Numbered from the stretch's first letter, positions 51,411 through 60,755 are shown. The stretch: DNA of 64,000 nt from Acetobacterium sp. (GCF_030652775.1 NZ_JAUSPS010000056.1:19706-83705); one strand, 5' to 3'. The notes: generated from the letters alone by a model not told the origin. Numbers and translations: made by a program.

Positions 51411-52649
51411 CTATCTAACAAATGCCAGACAAGCATTGTGACCGCCAAATCCAAGGGAGATGGACAGGGCAACGTCACTCTGGACGACCCGTTTTTCATT
51501 GGGAACATAATCCAGATCACAATCCGGATCAGCTTCTTTGTAACCGATGGTGGGGGGGATAATGCCATCTTTTAAGGCCATTACCGAGGCAATCGCTTCG
51601 ATGGCTCCGGCTGCCCCCAACATATGGCCAGTCATTGATTTGGTGGAACTGACCAGGGTGCGACTGATATGTTCGCCCAGGGCATTTTTAATGGCGATGG
51701 TTTCTGATTTATCATTAAGTGGGGTGCTGGTGCCGTGGGCGTTTACATAAATCTGAGCTTCCTCAAACTTAATGCCCGAACTGACTGCTTCGGCCATCGC
51801 CAGGCTGATAGCCCGGGTGCCGCCAATGGCGTCGGGATGGGGGGCAGTAATATGATAGGCATCACAGGTATTGCCGTAGCCGACAACTTCGCCATAGATT
51901 TTGGCACCGCGGTTCAGGGCTGATTCCAGTTCTTCCAGAACCAGTGCCCCAGCTCCTTCACCCATAACAAAACCACTGCGATTTTTATCAAAGGGAATGG
52001 AGGCCCGGGCGGGATCATTCACAGTTGTCAGGGCCGTTAAATTGGTGAAGCCGGCCACCGACAGAGGTGAAATGCTGGCTTCGGTGCCGCCGGCAATAAT
52101 GGCATCGGCATAACCGTGCTTAATACTTCGAAAGGCTTCTCCAATCGAATGAGTGCCGGTGGCACAGGCTGTGACAATCGGTAGACAGGGGCCCTGGGCA
52201 TTATAGCGAATGGCGATGGTACCGGCAGCAATATTTGAAATCATCATCGGGATAAAAAAAGGCGAAATCCGGCTGGGGCCTTTGGTATCCATTTTATGGC
52301 ATTCATCAATAAAGGTATGAATGCCGCCAATGCCGGAGCCGATATAAACACCCAGTCGGGTAGGATCCACATGAGCTTGGACACCACTGTCCTCCATCGC
52401 CTGGACGGCCGCACCAATACCATATTGGGTAAATAGATCGGTTTTTCGGATTTCATTTTTTTTAATATAGTCAAGGGGTTCAAAATCATGAACCTCGCCT
52501 GCAATTTTCACTTTTAAGTCAGTGGTATCAAATTTCTTAATAAAATCGATGCCACATTTTCCGTTTTTCAGGTTTTCCCATAAAAGATCTACAGTGCTAC
52601 CCACGGGAGAAACGGCACCACATCCTGTTATAACAACTCGTCGATTCAT
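51411..52649 (-). CDS. fabF: 3-oxoacyl-ACP synthase II
   Basis: 412 residues. Elongating condensing enzyme. Catalytic triad visible: Cys in VTACATGTHSIGEA, His in VNAHGTSTPLNDKSE, His in KSMTGHMLGAAG. The start NRRVVITGCGAVSPVG and the end LGFGGHNACLAF are typical. It follows fabG by 9 bp. Confidence 0.97.
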   Translation of the reverse strand: MNRRVVITGCGAVSPVGSTVDLLWENLKNGKCGIDFIKKFDTTDLKVKIAGEVHDFEPLDYIKKNEIRKTDLFTQYGIGAAVQAMEDSGVQAHVDPTRLGVYIGSGIGGIHTFIDECHKMDTKGPSRISPFFIPMMISNIAAGTIAIRYNAQGPCLPIVTACATGTHSIGEAFRSIKHGYADAIIAGGTEASISPLSVAGFTNLTALTTVNDPARASIPFDKNRSGFVMGEGAGALVLEELESALNRGAKIYGEVVGYGNTCDAYHITAPHPDAIGGTRAISLAMAEAVSSGIKFEEAQIYVNAHGTSTPLNDKSETIAIKNALGEHISRTLVSSTKSMTGHMLGAAGAIEAIASVMALKDGIIPPTIGYKEADPDCDLDYVPNEKRVVQSDVALSISLGFGGHNACLAFVR

Positions 52650-52658
52650 TGATTACTC

Positions 52659-53399
52659 CTAAATATAGAGACCGCCATCAACTTTAATGACCTCTCCTGT
52701 AATATAGCCTGATAAATCGCTACTTAAATAAACGCAGAGATTGGCGATGTCTTCGGCCTGTCCTAAACGTTTCAAGGGAATTTGTTTGAGAATTTCTGCT
52801 TTAATTTCGGGTTTTAATTCTTTGGTCATATCAGTATCGATAAAACCCGGGGCAATCGCATTGCAGGTGACCCCCCGCATGGCCATTTCTTTAGCAGCTG
52901 ACTTTGTCAGGCCGATAAGACCCGCTTTAGCAGCGGCATAATTACATTGTCCAACGTTGCCCATCAGACCTGAAACCGAGGAAATATTGATAATTCGGCC
53001 TTTGCGCTGTTTAAGAAGGTAGGCTCCAACATGTTTTGTCATATTGAAGGCGCCTTTTAAGTTGGTATTGATGACGCTGTCGAAATCTTCTTCTTTCATG
53101 GCGATTAATAACTTATCATTGGTAATGCCGGCATTATTCACCAGGATATCCAATCCCCCAAAGTCTTTAATGACCTGGGCTACCAGTCCTTTGGTGGCGT
53201 TGAAGTCAGAGACATCACATTGGTAGCTTTTGGCCTGAACACCCATCGCCAACAGTTCAGCGATAGTTTGCTCAGCATTTTTCTGACTGCCCCGGTACAT
53301 AATAGCTACATTTCCATGAGCCTCGGCAATTTTAAGGGCGATGGCTCGGCCAATTCCTTTTGCGCCGCCGGTAACCAGCGTAGTTTTTCCTGTTAACAT
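52659..53399 (-). CDS. fabG: 3-oxoacyl-ACP reductase
   Basis: 246 residues from the ATG at 53399; GGAAAGGAATGG lies about 8 nt upstream, inside the end of fabD. NADPH-dependent short-chain dehydrogenase: TGGAKGIGRAIA (cofactor loop), NNAGI, catalytic Ser in ISSVSGLMGN and YAAAKAG (Tyr/Lys). It overlaps the fabD stop by 7 bp, so translation is coupled. Confidence 0.96.
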   Translation of the reverse strand: MLTGKTTLVTGGAKGIGRAIALKIAEAHGNVAIMYRGSQKNAEQTIAELLAMGVQAKSYQCDVSDFNATKGLVAQVIKDFGGLDILVNNAGITNDKLLIAMKEEDFDSVINTNLKGAFNMTKHVGAYLLKQRKGRIINISSVSGLMGNVGQCNYAAAKAGLIGLTKSAAKEMAMRGVTCNAIAPGFIDTDMTKELKPEIKAEILKQIPLKRLGQAEDIANLCVYLSSDLSGYITGEVIKVDGGLYI

Positions 53400-54334
53400 A
53401 CAAAAGACCATTCCTTTCCGGCATTTTTTGCTTCAAGATAATCAGTCAATACTGTTTCAACGTGATAGCAGGTAACCGATTTATCTATTTTATTTATAAA
53501 GCCGCCCAAGGTTTTTCCGGGACCGCATTCAATAAAGGTGGTAAATCCATCGGCAATCATGTTGCGCATGGTTTGTTCCCATAACACCGGGTGATTGATC
53601 TGATGAAGAATGTAATCACGGATATCCACTGGAGATTCGGGGTAGGGTTTTGCATAAGCGTTGGAATAGAGGGGAATGGACCCTGCTAAAAATGTTAATT
53701 CATAAATTTTCTTTTCCAATAGCTTGGTCGCATAAGTCATAAAAGGAGAGTGAAAGCCGCCGGACAGTGTTAAGGGAATGCCCCGACCACCCAGCTCTTT
53801 CGCCCGGGTTAAAAACACTTCTTGATCATCTCTAAGCATGGCAACAACCAGTTGCCCGGGACAATTATAATTAACCGGGTAGCATTGGTTGAATTCTTTG
53901 CAGAGTGCCTCAACCTTAGCGTTGTCAAGTTTTAAAACCGCCACCATCGCCGCCGGGGTCATCTGAGACGCCTCATCCATGGCGTGACCACGTTTTTTAA
54001 CAAACTTCAATCCGTCTTCCATTGATAGGACGCCGGACGCCACCAGACCGGTTACTTCCCCCAGTGAGAAGCCAGCGATCCCCTGGGCTTCGACCCCAAC
54101 ACATTTCAAGGCCGCCAGAGCCGCCAGTTCCACTGCAAAAATGCAGGGTTGGGTGTTCTGAGTTTGGTTGAGCGCTTCAGCCGGGCCCTCAAAGCAAAGT
54201 TTTGAGGTGCCGGGATGAACGGCATCAACCTGGTCGAAAATTTCCCGGGAGCATGGACTGAGTTCATAAAGGGGTTTGCCCATACCAACATACTGCGAGC
54301 CCTGACCGGGGAAGAGAAGTGCTATTTTACCCAT
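53393..54334 (-). CDS. fabD: Malonyl-CoA:ACP transacylase
   Basis: 313 residues. Loads malonate onto ACP. LFPGQGSQYVGMG at the start, nucleophile Ser in IAGFSLGEVTG (Phe where GHSLGE is usual, a small variation), catalytic His in SGGFHSPFM and a GPGKTLGGF end motif. It overlaps fabK by 13 bp and fabG by 7 bp. Confidence 0.95.
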   Translation of the reverse strand: MGKIALLFPGQGSQYVGMGKPLYELSPCSREIFDQVDAVHPGTSKLCFEGPAEALNQTQNTQPCIFAVELAALAALKCVGVEAQGIAGFSLGEVTGLVASGVLSMEDGLKFVKKRGHAMDEASQMTPAAMVAVLKLDNAKVEALCKEFNQCYPVNYNCPGQLVVAMLRDDQEVFLTRAKELGGRGIPLTLSGGFHSPFMTYATKLLEKKIYELTFLAGSIPLYSNAYAKPYPESPVDIRDYILHQINHPVLWEQTMRNMIADGFTTFIECGPGKTLGGFINKIDKSVTCYHVETVLTDYLEAKNAGKEWSFVC

Positions 54335-55269
54335 TGTGTTCCTCCTTTTAAAACTGTTTCGGTTTCTTGAGCCAGTGTTAAAATAATTTCCTTCACGCTT
54401 TGTTTTTCTTTAATCATTCCAGCAATCTGACCAGCCATGAAGCAACCTTTTTGAGAATCACCTTCCTGAGCGGCAATGCGAAGCGCACCCCGACCGTATT
54501 CTTCCAGGACTTCTGGTGGCGTAGTGGGATCATTTTCGGCTTTAATAAAGTCTTTGGAAAAGGTTGTTTTTAGGGAACGCACCGGATGACCCAATGACCG
54601 GCCGCTGAGGGTGGTATCAATATCTTTGGCTTTAATTATTTTATCTTTATAATTTTCATGGATGTTGGTTTCGTGGGCAACTAAAAAACGAGTGCCCAGT
54701 TGAACGCCCACTGCACCTAGCATTAAGGCAGCGGCAATGCCCCGGCCATCGCCAATTCCGCCAGCGGCAATCACCGGAATCGAAACGACGTCACAGACCT
54801 GGGGAATTAATGGCATGGTGGACATTTCACCGACATGTCCACCGGATTCGCCGCCTTCGGCAATCACTGCCGTGGCGCCAGCCCGTTCAGAAAAGCGAGC
54901 CAATCCGGTGGAAGGTACCACCGGGATGACCTTGATGCCGGCTTCAATCCATAGCTTCATGAACTTACCCGGATTACCGGCACCAGTTGTCACAACTGGT
55001 ACCTTTTCGTCAATCAGAACCTGGGCAATTTTGTCGACGTGGGGATTCATCAGCATCACATTGACACCAAAAGGTTTATCGGTCAAGCTTTTGGCCTTCT
55101 GAATTTCACTTCGCAGCCAATTTTCATCGGCGTTCATTGACGAAATAATCCCTAAACCACCTGCATTTGACACGGCAGCCGCAAGCTGAGCATCGGATAT
55201 CCACGCCATTCCTCCTTGAAGGATGGGAAATTCAATGTTTAAAAGATCGCAGAGTGGTGTTTTAATCAT
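54322..55269 (-). CDS. fabK: Enoyl-ACP reductase II (FMN-dependent)
   Basis: 315 residues. FMN/NADH-dependent TIM-barrel enoyl reductase, the alternative to FabI. FPILQGGMAWISDAQLAAAVSNAGGLG at the start (split here over two motifs), AEGGESGGHVG, and VIAAGGIGDGRGIAAAL for FMN phosphate. Its place between acpP and fabD identifies it as FabK rather than a nitronate monooxygenase, although the folds are alike and a true relative of the latter lies at 57.3 kb. Confidence 0.93.
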   Translation of the reverse strand: MIKTPLCDLLNIEFPILQGGMAWISDAQLAAAVSNAGGLGIISSMNADENWLRSEIQKAKSLTDKPFGVNVMLMNPHVDKIAQVLIDEKVPVVTTGAGNPGKFMKLWIEAGIKVIPVVPSTGLARFSERAGATAVIAEGGESGGHVGEMSTMPLIPQVCDVVSIPVIAAGGIGDGRGIAAALMLGAVGVQLGTRFLVAHETNIHENYKDKIIKAKDIDTTLSGRSLGHPVRSLKTTFSKDFIKAENDPTTPPEVLEEYGRGALRIAAQEGDSQKGCFMAGQIAGMIKEKQSVKEIILTLAQETETVLKGGTQWVK

Positions 55270-55279
55270 GTTATTTCAC

Positions 55280-55501
55280 CTAAGCGATTGCTTTTTCGAT
55301 CAGCGTTACCACATCACCGATGGTCTTGATTTCGCCATCCATTTCAATGCTGGTATCAAAGGCTTCTTCAATTTCCATGACCAGTTCCACGGTATCCAGA
55401 GAATCCAGTTCCAGTTCTTCAAAGGTTGATGCTGCTGTTACTTCCAGATCTTGCTCATCTTTATAATTCCGTAAAATTTCCACTACTTTTTCTAATACCA
55501 T
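55280..55501 (-). CDS. acpP: Acyl carrier protein
   Basis: 73 residues, acidic, helical. The phosphopantetheine serine is in LELDSLDTVELVMEIEEAF (DSLD). Carries the growing acyl chain. It lies between fabH and fabK; the 170-bp gap to fabH contains the short repeat copy. Confidence 0.95.
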   Translation of the reverse strand: MVLEKVVEILRNYKDEQDLEVTAASTFEELELDSLDTVELVMEIEEAFDTSIEMDGEIKTIGDVVTLIEKAIA

Positions 55502-55544
55502 TTGATTAATCCTCCTAAGATTTTAAATAAATTTTTACTTGAGA

Positions 55545-55604
55545 TACCGTGCCGACCAATTGTTAATCTGTTACATACAACATGATCTAACAATTGTCGG
55601 TACT
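55545..55604 (+). repeat. Dispersed palindromic repeat, shortened copy 4 (between fabH and acpP)
   Basis: 60 bp: the same outer arms (GCCGAC/GTCGGT with AATTGTTA/TAACAATT) and the ACAACATGAT block, but the central hairpin is missing. It looks like a deletion derivative, and has one base change in the left outer arm relative to copies 1-3 (GTGCCGAC). Confidence 0.88.
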
Positions 55605-55672
55605 CCTTCAGAATTTTAGCTGAAGTCTTTTTTCGATTTAATTTTTTCTAACTACATTATGCCGTATGATGA

Positions 55673-56632
55673 TCAGGCCCATTCGATGACGCAAGCGCCG
55701 GTTGTCAGGCCACCGCCGAAGGCGGTTAAGGCAATCCGGGTGCCGGTTTTGAATAGACCGTTACGGTTAAGTTCATCCAGCACCAGGGGGATACTGGCAG
55801 CTGAGGTATTCCCGCAACCATTGACTCTCAGGACAAATTTGTCCATCGGTAGTTTCAGTCGCTTGGCGGCTCCTTCGATAATCCGCAGGTTGGCTTGGTG
55901 GGGAATGATATAATCGATATCTGCCAGATCGATAGCGGCGGCTTTTGCTACTGAGCGTAAGTCACTGCAGATGGCAGCTACCGCAAAGCGATAAACTTCC
56001 GGCCCATCCATCAGTAGATAGGGAGCCGGGTTGGATTGGCTTTTGGTCAGGGGATGATTACCCTTAGGCCAGGGAATGCTTAAGGCATGCTGGTTTCCGA
56101 CGGCGGTCAGCTGAATGGCTTTCAGGCTGTTGCCGCTGGCCAGCACGGCAGCACCGGCTCCGTCTCCGAAAAGAACAGCTGTACCGCGATCCTGCCAGTC
56201 CACCAGCTTGGACATAGCATCCACGGCAATGACCAGAATTTTCAAGTCAGCATTTCGGGAAAAATAAGCATCGGCCACATCCAACCCATAGACAAAGCCG
56301 GAGCAGGCAGCATTGAGATCAAAACTGGGGCAGGTCGCACCGAGCTGTTCCTGAATCAGGCAGGCCAGGGAAGGGGTAACGGTATCGCCGCCAAGGGTGG
56401 GGCAGATAATCAAATCAAGTTCTGCTGGTTTGATTTGGGCGTTTTCGAGGGCGTTCACACTGGCTTCCAGGGCAATATCTAAAATGGATTCTGCCACACA
56501 AATATGTCGCGCTTCGATGCCAGTTCTGGAAACGATCCATTCATTGGATGTATCCAGAAACTGAGCGAGGTCTTCGTTGGTCTGAATTGTTTTTGGCAAT
56601 GCAGAACCGGTTCCGATAATTGTAAAGGACAT
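55673..56632 (-). CDS. fabH: 3-oxoacyl-ACP synthase III
   Basis: 319 residues from the ATG at 56632, after TTGGAGGAACAA. Starts fatty-acid synthesis by condensing an acyl-CoA with malonyl-ACP. Cys in LNAACSGFVYGL, His in IIPHQANLRI and Asn in RVNGCGNTSAASIP make up the triad. It follows fabT by 15 bp and heads the biosynthetic genes. Confidence 0.96.
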   Translation of the reverse strand: MSFTIIGTGSALPKTIQTNEDLAQFLDTSNEWIVSRTGIEARHICVAESILDIALEASVNALENAQIKPAELDLIICPTLGGDTVTPSLACLIQEQLGATCPSFDLNAACSGFVYGLDVADAYFSRNADLKILVIAVDAMSKLVDWQDRGTAVLFGDGAGAAVLASGNSLKAIQLTAVGNQHALSIPWPKGNHPLTKSQSNPAPYLLMDGPEVYRFAVAAICSDLRSVAKAAAIDLADIDYIIPHQANLRIIEGAAKRLKLPMDKFVLRVNGCGNTSAASIPLVLDELNRNGLFKTGTRIALTAFGGGLTTGACVIEWA

Positions 56633-56647
56633 TTGTTCCTCCAAGCA

Positions 56648-57130
56648 TCAAGGCTCAGACGTTTGATTTTCGTCAGATAACCTTGATAATTTTTTTCTAA
56701 AAAAACCATTTAATTTCTCCATGCCGTGAAGTAAAACTTCTTTTTCTTCATCGGTCATTTCCTTTGAAATATCTTTCACCATTTTCACATGAAAATATTG
56801 GTGAATTTTATCGATCCGCAAACCTTTTTCGGTGAGCCGGACGTATACAACCCGTCCATCGGTATTGCTCTTCTCTTTCTTTACATACCCTTTCTTGACC
56901 AATTTATTGATAGCTACGGTCACAGAAGGGAGCGTAATATTAAGGCTTTGGGCAAGATCACTAATGGTTTTTCCATCATTTTCGTTTTTTCCCACATGCT
57001 CAACCAGATGCATTTCGTTGATTGATAAATCAATATTCGTCGATTGTTTGAGCAAATCCTCTTCAAATTTAAGAATATTATTGAATGTATCAACCAAAAC
57101 GGCGTTGAGTTGGGAAGAAAAAGAGTCCAC
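56648..57130 (-). CDS. fabT: FabT-like MarR-family regulator of fatty-acid synthesis
   Basis: 160 residues from a GTG start with GGAGGTGA upstream. MarR fold: HLVEHVGKNENDGKTISDLA, recognition-helix segment LPSVTVAINKLVKKGYV and wing EKSNTDGRVVYVRLT. First gene of the fab locus, with an inverted-repeat operator in its own promoter that resembles known FabT sites. FabT represses fab genes when long-chain acyl-ACP accumulates, so feedback by membrane lipid supply is expected. Confidence 0.9.
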   Translation of the reverse strand: MDSFSSQLNAVLVDTFNNILKFEEDLLKQSTNIDLSINEMHLVEHVGKNENDGKTISDLAQSLNITLPSVTVAINKLVKKGYVKKEKSNTDGRVVYVRLTEKGLRIDKIHQYFHVKMVKDISKEMTDEEKEVLLHGMEKLNGFFRKKLSRLSDENQTSEP

Positions 57131-57148
57131 AGGGTCACCTCCAATAAC

Positions 57149-57193
57149 GTTAGATTGTCTAACTAATTATAGCTCTAAAAAAAGATTTGTCAA
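57149..57193 (-). promoter_or_regulatory. fab-locus promoter with FabT operator
   Basis: On the minus strand TTGACA (57193-57188), 16-bp spacer, TATAAT (57171-57166). Just downstream GTTAGA-TTG-TCTAAC (57149-57163) is a perfect inverted repeat. Both half-sites have the A/T-rich, TTGTC-centred form known for FabT boxes. Confidence 0.85.
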
Positions 57194-57273
57194 TAAAAGC
57201 ACAAATTTTAGCCGCTTTCTTAGAACCCATTAAGATTAACAGACTTCTAAATCGCTGACTGATGCAGTTAATT

Positions 57274-58347
57274 TTAGTTATTTATTTCTTTCAGCAATTC
57301 ATTCATTAAGGCTTCAACAGTCGTGATTTCAGCGATCTTATAGGCATTGGCTCCGCAAAAAACATATCCATTATCGAGATCACCCTCTTTTCCGGCAATC
57401 AGCGCCAGGCCGATACAGTAAGGAGCGGTTTTGTAATCACAGGATTTAATACAATTAATGGGGCAGTTTTTAGGATGGCGCAGCCCCGCTTTAACCTCTT
57501 CCAGAAAGCGGTTATGAATCGCCCGACCCGGTAAACCAGCGGGACTGACAATGATTTCAATATCGGTTTGTTTGGCATTGACGATGGCCTCTTTAAACGC
57601 CGGGGAGGCATCGCATTCGGCGGTGGCTACGAATCGGGAACCGATCTGCACCGCATCGGCACCAGCTGCCAGGGTTTCCCGGACATCGGCTGCTGTGGTA
57701 ATACCGCCGCCGGCGATTAAGGGAATATGTCGTCCGACCAGATCTTCATAGGGTTTGATTTCTTCAAGGACGCCGGGAATCAGTGATGGCAGCGCTTGTT
57801 CAGCCAGCCGTTCCGGGGTGAGATCTTCATTTTTAAAGCCTAAATGACCGCCAGCCAGGGGACCCTCCAGGACAATGGCATCCGGAGCGACTTCATAATG
57901 ACGCCACCAGTGTTTTAAAATCAGTTTGGCCACCCGTTTAGAAGAAATAATCGGGGCGATCTTGGTTAAGGAATTACGGGTTAGTTCCGGTAGCGTTAAG
58001 GGCAGACCAGCGCCGGCAAAAATAATGTCGTATCCGGTTTGCACGGCATCTTTGACCAGTTGCTCGTATTGGGTCAAAGCTACCATAATATTAATCCCAA
58101 TGGGACGATTGCCGGATATTTCTTTAGCACGCTTAAAGTGATCCACCATGGCCTGCCGGTTCGCTCCTTTGGGATTTTTCTGATAGTCTGGGTAATCAGA
58201 GCCCATTTCGACACCAGATAAAACACCAAGACCGCCAAATTTTGAGACGTTTCCAGCCAGGTTGGAAAGGGAAATACCAATCCCCATGCCACCCTGGACG
58301 ATCGGTTTGGAAAATTCCAGATTTCCAATATTAAATTGAGTTTTCAA
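57274..58347 (-). CDS. Nitronate monooxygenase-like flavoprotein with a cysteine-rich C-terminus
   Basis: 357 residues from a TTG start at 58347, chosen because GAGGAGG lies 7 nt upstream. FMN-binding TIM barrel of the 2-nitropropane dioxygenase family: SKPIVQGGMGIGISL, EGPLAGGHLGF and LIAGGGITTAADV. The C-terminal part holds several Cys (CPINCIKSCDYKTAPYC and FCGA) not needed for FMN binding and typical of a clostridial subgroup, whose role is not known. It sits just upstream of fabT with its own start, so a link to fatty-acid metabolism is possible but not shown. Confidence 0.85.
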   Translation of the reverse strand: MKTQFNIGNLEFSKPIVQGGMGIGISLSNLAGNVSKFGGLGVLSGVEMGSDYPDYQKNPKGANRQAMVDHFKRAKEISGNRPIGINIMVALTQYEQLVKDAVQTGYDIIFAGAGLPLTLPELTRNSLTKIAPIISSKRVAKLILKHWWRHYEVAPDAIVLEGPLAGGHLGFKNEDLTPERLAEQALPSLIPGVLEEIKPYEDLVGRHIPLIAGGGITTAADVRETLAAGADAVQIGSRFVATAECDASPAFKEAIVNAKQTDIEIIVSPAGLPGRAIHNRFLEEVKAGLRHPKNCPINCIKSCDYKTAPYCIGLALIAGKEGDLDNGYVFCGANAYKIAEITTVEALMNELLKEINN

Positions 58348-58424
58348 AAAAAAACCTCCTCTGCAATTATTCTTGCGATTGGAGGTTATCATAGCATATT
58401 GAGAATAAATCTGTAAAGAAAAAG

Positions 58425-59354
58425 CTAAATCTCGGTGATTTTTTCAGGATTTTCCGGTTTTGTTTTAAGAAATAATGGCTTAACAAAAGACCACTTGGTT
58501 TCAGCAGTAAGGATCCCCACAAAAATGATCAGACAGCCCAAAAACATCAGGGAAGTAAAGTTATCGCCAAGGATAAGAATGGATAACAGGCTTCCGAAAA
58601 CCGCTTCCAGACTGAGGATAATAGCGGCATGGGTGGAGTTGGTATATTTCTGAGCCACCGTCTGCCCTAAAAATGCCAGGAAGGTGCAGAATATCCCCAG
58701 ATATAAGCCGTTCAAGAGACCGGGCACCGGGATGACCAGGGTAAATTCTCCGGAAATAAACACATAGGCCAGGGAAACCGCCGCTGCAAAGCCAAGTTGG
58801 ATCACCGTCAGGGCAATGGGATCATGCTGTTTTGAGTAGATTCCCACTACCACAATATGACAGGCATATAAAAAGGCGCAAAGAACCGTTAAGGTATCCC
58901 CGGGATTGAAGGAAAACCCAACGGAAAAATCGATGGTCAGCAGGGCCAGTCCCAACAGCATAATGAAGGCCGCCACAAAATTGTACTGATCCGGCCGCTG
59001 TTTTTTGACCGCCCAATAAATAAAGGGCACCATAATGACATTGGTAGCTGTTAAAAAGGCCTGCTTGCCGGCCAGCATATATTGAAGACCAATCATCTGG
59101 GCGGCAAACGCAGTGAACAGAAAAAATCCGATCACACAGCCAGCCTTAATGGTTTCTTTAGAAACTTTTTTTAAATTTCCCCGAAAGATAAATCCAGATA
59201 ACAGGGCGGCGACCGTAAATCTGACCGCCATCAGCATCATCGGCGTCATCGAATCCAGAGCATTTTTCGAAGCAACAAAACCGCTGCCCCAAACAAATGC
59301 CACCGCCACGAGACCCAGATCAGCGAAAAGAGATTGTTTTTTAGTTTTTTCCAT
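58425..59354 (-). CDS. EamA/DMT-family transporter
   Basis: 309 residues with ten predicted transmembrane helices in two EamA repeats (about 12-150 and 160-295), starting LGLVAVAFVWGSGFVASKNAL and with the SLEAVFGSLLSILILGD signature at the start of the last helices. Such proteins export amino acids or metabolites. A GGAAG site precedes the start. Substrate unknown; it stands between the nitronate monooxygenase-like gene and a divergent phosphatase gene. Confidence 0.92.
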   Translation of the reverse strand: MEKTKKQSLFADLGLVAVAFVWGSGFVASKNALDSMTPMMLMAVRFTVAALLSGFIFRGNLKKVSKETIKAGCVIGFFLFTAFAAQMIGLQYMLAGKQAFLTATNVIMVPFIYWAVKKQRPDQYNFVAAFIMLLGLALLTIDFSVGFSFNPGDTLTVLCAFLYACHIVVVGIYSKQHDPIALTVIQLGFAAAVSLAYVFISGEFTLVIPVPGLLNGLYLGIFCTFLAFLGQTVAQKYTNSTHAAIILSLEAVFGSLLSILILGDNFTSLMFLGCLIIFVGILTAETKWSFVKPLFLKTKPENPEKITEI

Positions 59355-59485
59355 GGTGACTTCCTTTCTAAGATACTTTATTAATTATAACTAAAAAGGT
59401 GATGGTTGGCAAAAATATTTTGGTTTCCCGGATTAAAATGAGTTATAATATAGGAAAAGTTTAAATATCACGTAAGGAAGAATAG

Positions 59486-60193
59486 ATGAAACTTGTACTG
59501 GTAAGACATGTCGAAACATATGGAAATGTGGAGCATCGCCTCAATGGCCACACCGAATCTGACTATACCCCTCGGGGTGAGGCAATGAAAGAACTGTTAG
59601 TAGCAGAATTGATTGCGCTGGATGAGAAATTGTCATTTGATAAAATCTTTGCCAGTCCCACCTCCCGGGCTTTTAAAATCGCTCAGGCGGTGGGGAATTC
59701 AACTGGAAAAGAGATCCAGGTTGATCACCGACTCCGGGAGTTCAACTTTGGAATTTTTGAAGGGAAAACCCGGGACGAATGCATTGACATCTTTGCGACA
59801 GAGTGGGATCAATGGATGGCGAATTATAAAGATTACGCAGTGCCTGAGGGTCAGAGTCAACGGGAATATCATGATCTCTGCGCTGAATTTTTAGCTGAAT
59901 TGAATGAGGGCGAAACGGTTTTAATGGTGGCCCATGGCGGCACGATCCATGGCATGCTTACGAACATGCTGAATCTGCCCCTTGACTGCAAATGGCATTT
60001 TGACATTAAATTGGGGAGTATTACCATAATTGATTTTAACCATGGTTTTGGCATGCTCTCGCACATGACAACCCCGCCCTATGATGAGCTGATCCCGGAT
60101 CAAACAACATTGACGGATGCTAAAAAATCTGCCATGCGAGCCGCCGCAAGAGAAGAAGCACAAGCCAAAGCAGCGAACAAAAAAAAGAAATAA
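59486..60193 (+). CDS. Histidine phosphatase superfamily protein (phosphoglycerate mutase/CobC-like)
   Basis: 235 residues. Starts LVLVRHVETYGN: the phospho-His motif reads RHVET where RHGET is usual. SPTSRAFKIAQAV, FGIFEGKTRDECI and the second catalytic His in MVAHGGTIHGML are present. It could be alpha-ribazole phosphatase (CobC) acting with the distant cobS, a phosphoglycerate mutase-like enzyme, or a general phosphatase. It has a Lys/Ala-rich tail. TATAAT at 59444-59449 is a likely -10 box. It is followed after 26 bp by ybeY. Confidence 0.85.
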   Translation: MKLVLVRHVETYGNVEHRLNGHTESDYTPRGEAMKELLVAELIALDEKLSFDKIFASPTSRAFKIAQAVGNSTGKEIQVDHRLREFNFGIFEGKTRDECIDIFATEWDQWMANYKDYAVPEGQSQREYHDLCAEFLAELNEGETVLMVAHGGTIHGMLTNMLNLPLDCKWHFDIKLGSITIIDFNHGFGMLSHMTTPPYDELIPDQTTLTDAKKSAMRAAAREEAQAKAANKKKK

Positions 60194-60219
60194 AAGACGA
60201 AAACCAGAGAGGAAATAAT

Positions 60220-60687
60220 ATGCTCGTAGTAGCTTATGATAATCGCAGTGATTTTGAAATAGCCGACACCATCCTGGAAGAAATAGAAGACGCCATGGCA
60301 CGAACCCTGCTGGATCAGGAAATTGAAGTGGAATGTGAAGTCAGTTTTTCATTTGTCAGCGCCGCTGAAATAACAGCGCTGAACTCGGAGTATCGGGGCA
60401 AAGATTCAGTCACCGATGTGCTGTCCTTTCCCATGCATGAGGATTTTATCCTCCATCGGGAAGTGATCATTAAAGAGAATCCTTTTCTGCCCTTGCTGCT
60501 TGGAGATATTGTCATCTGCATCCAGCAGGCCGAAACGCAGGCCAAAGAATACGGTAACACCCTGACCCGAGAGCTTTCCTATCTGTCGGTGCATAGCGTT
60601 CTTCATCTGTTGGGTTATGACCATATGGCGAATGACGAAAAATCGGCGATGCGTCGGATTGAAAAAGAAATTATGGGTGACGACTAG
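60220..60687 (+). CDS. ybeY: Endoribonuclease YbeY
   Basis: 155 residues. Single-strand endoribonuclease for 16S rRNA maturation and ribosome quality control. The zinc motif H-x3-H-x5-H is VHSVLHLLGYDHM, preceded by DVLSFPM and LLGDIVICIQQA, all typical. GAGAGGAA precedes the start. It heads a housekeeping run ybeY-dgkA-era-recO common in Firmicutes. Confidence 0.95.
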   Translation: MLVVAYDNRSDFEIADTILEEIEDAMARTLLDQEIEVECEVSFSFVSAAEITALNSEYRGKDSVTDVLSFPMHEDFILHREVIIKENPFLPLLLGDIVICIQQAETQAKEYGNTLTRELSYLSVHSVLHLLGYDHMANDEKSAMRRIEKEIMGDD

Positions 60688-60755
60688 ATCGCCCACCCAA
60701 ACGGAAACTGGCTTAAAATTTATCTTTATCCTAATCAGAAACAAAAGATCGGGAG

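Noticed and set aside
57274..58347. A second FabK enoyl reductase
   Set aside because: Same fold, but it has a Cys-rich C-terminus and lies outside the fab gene order; nitronate monooxygenase-like is the safer name.
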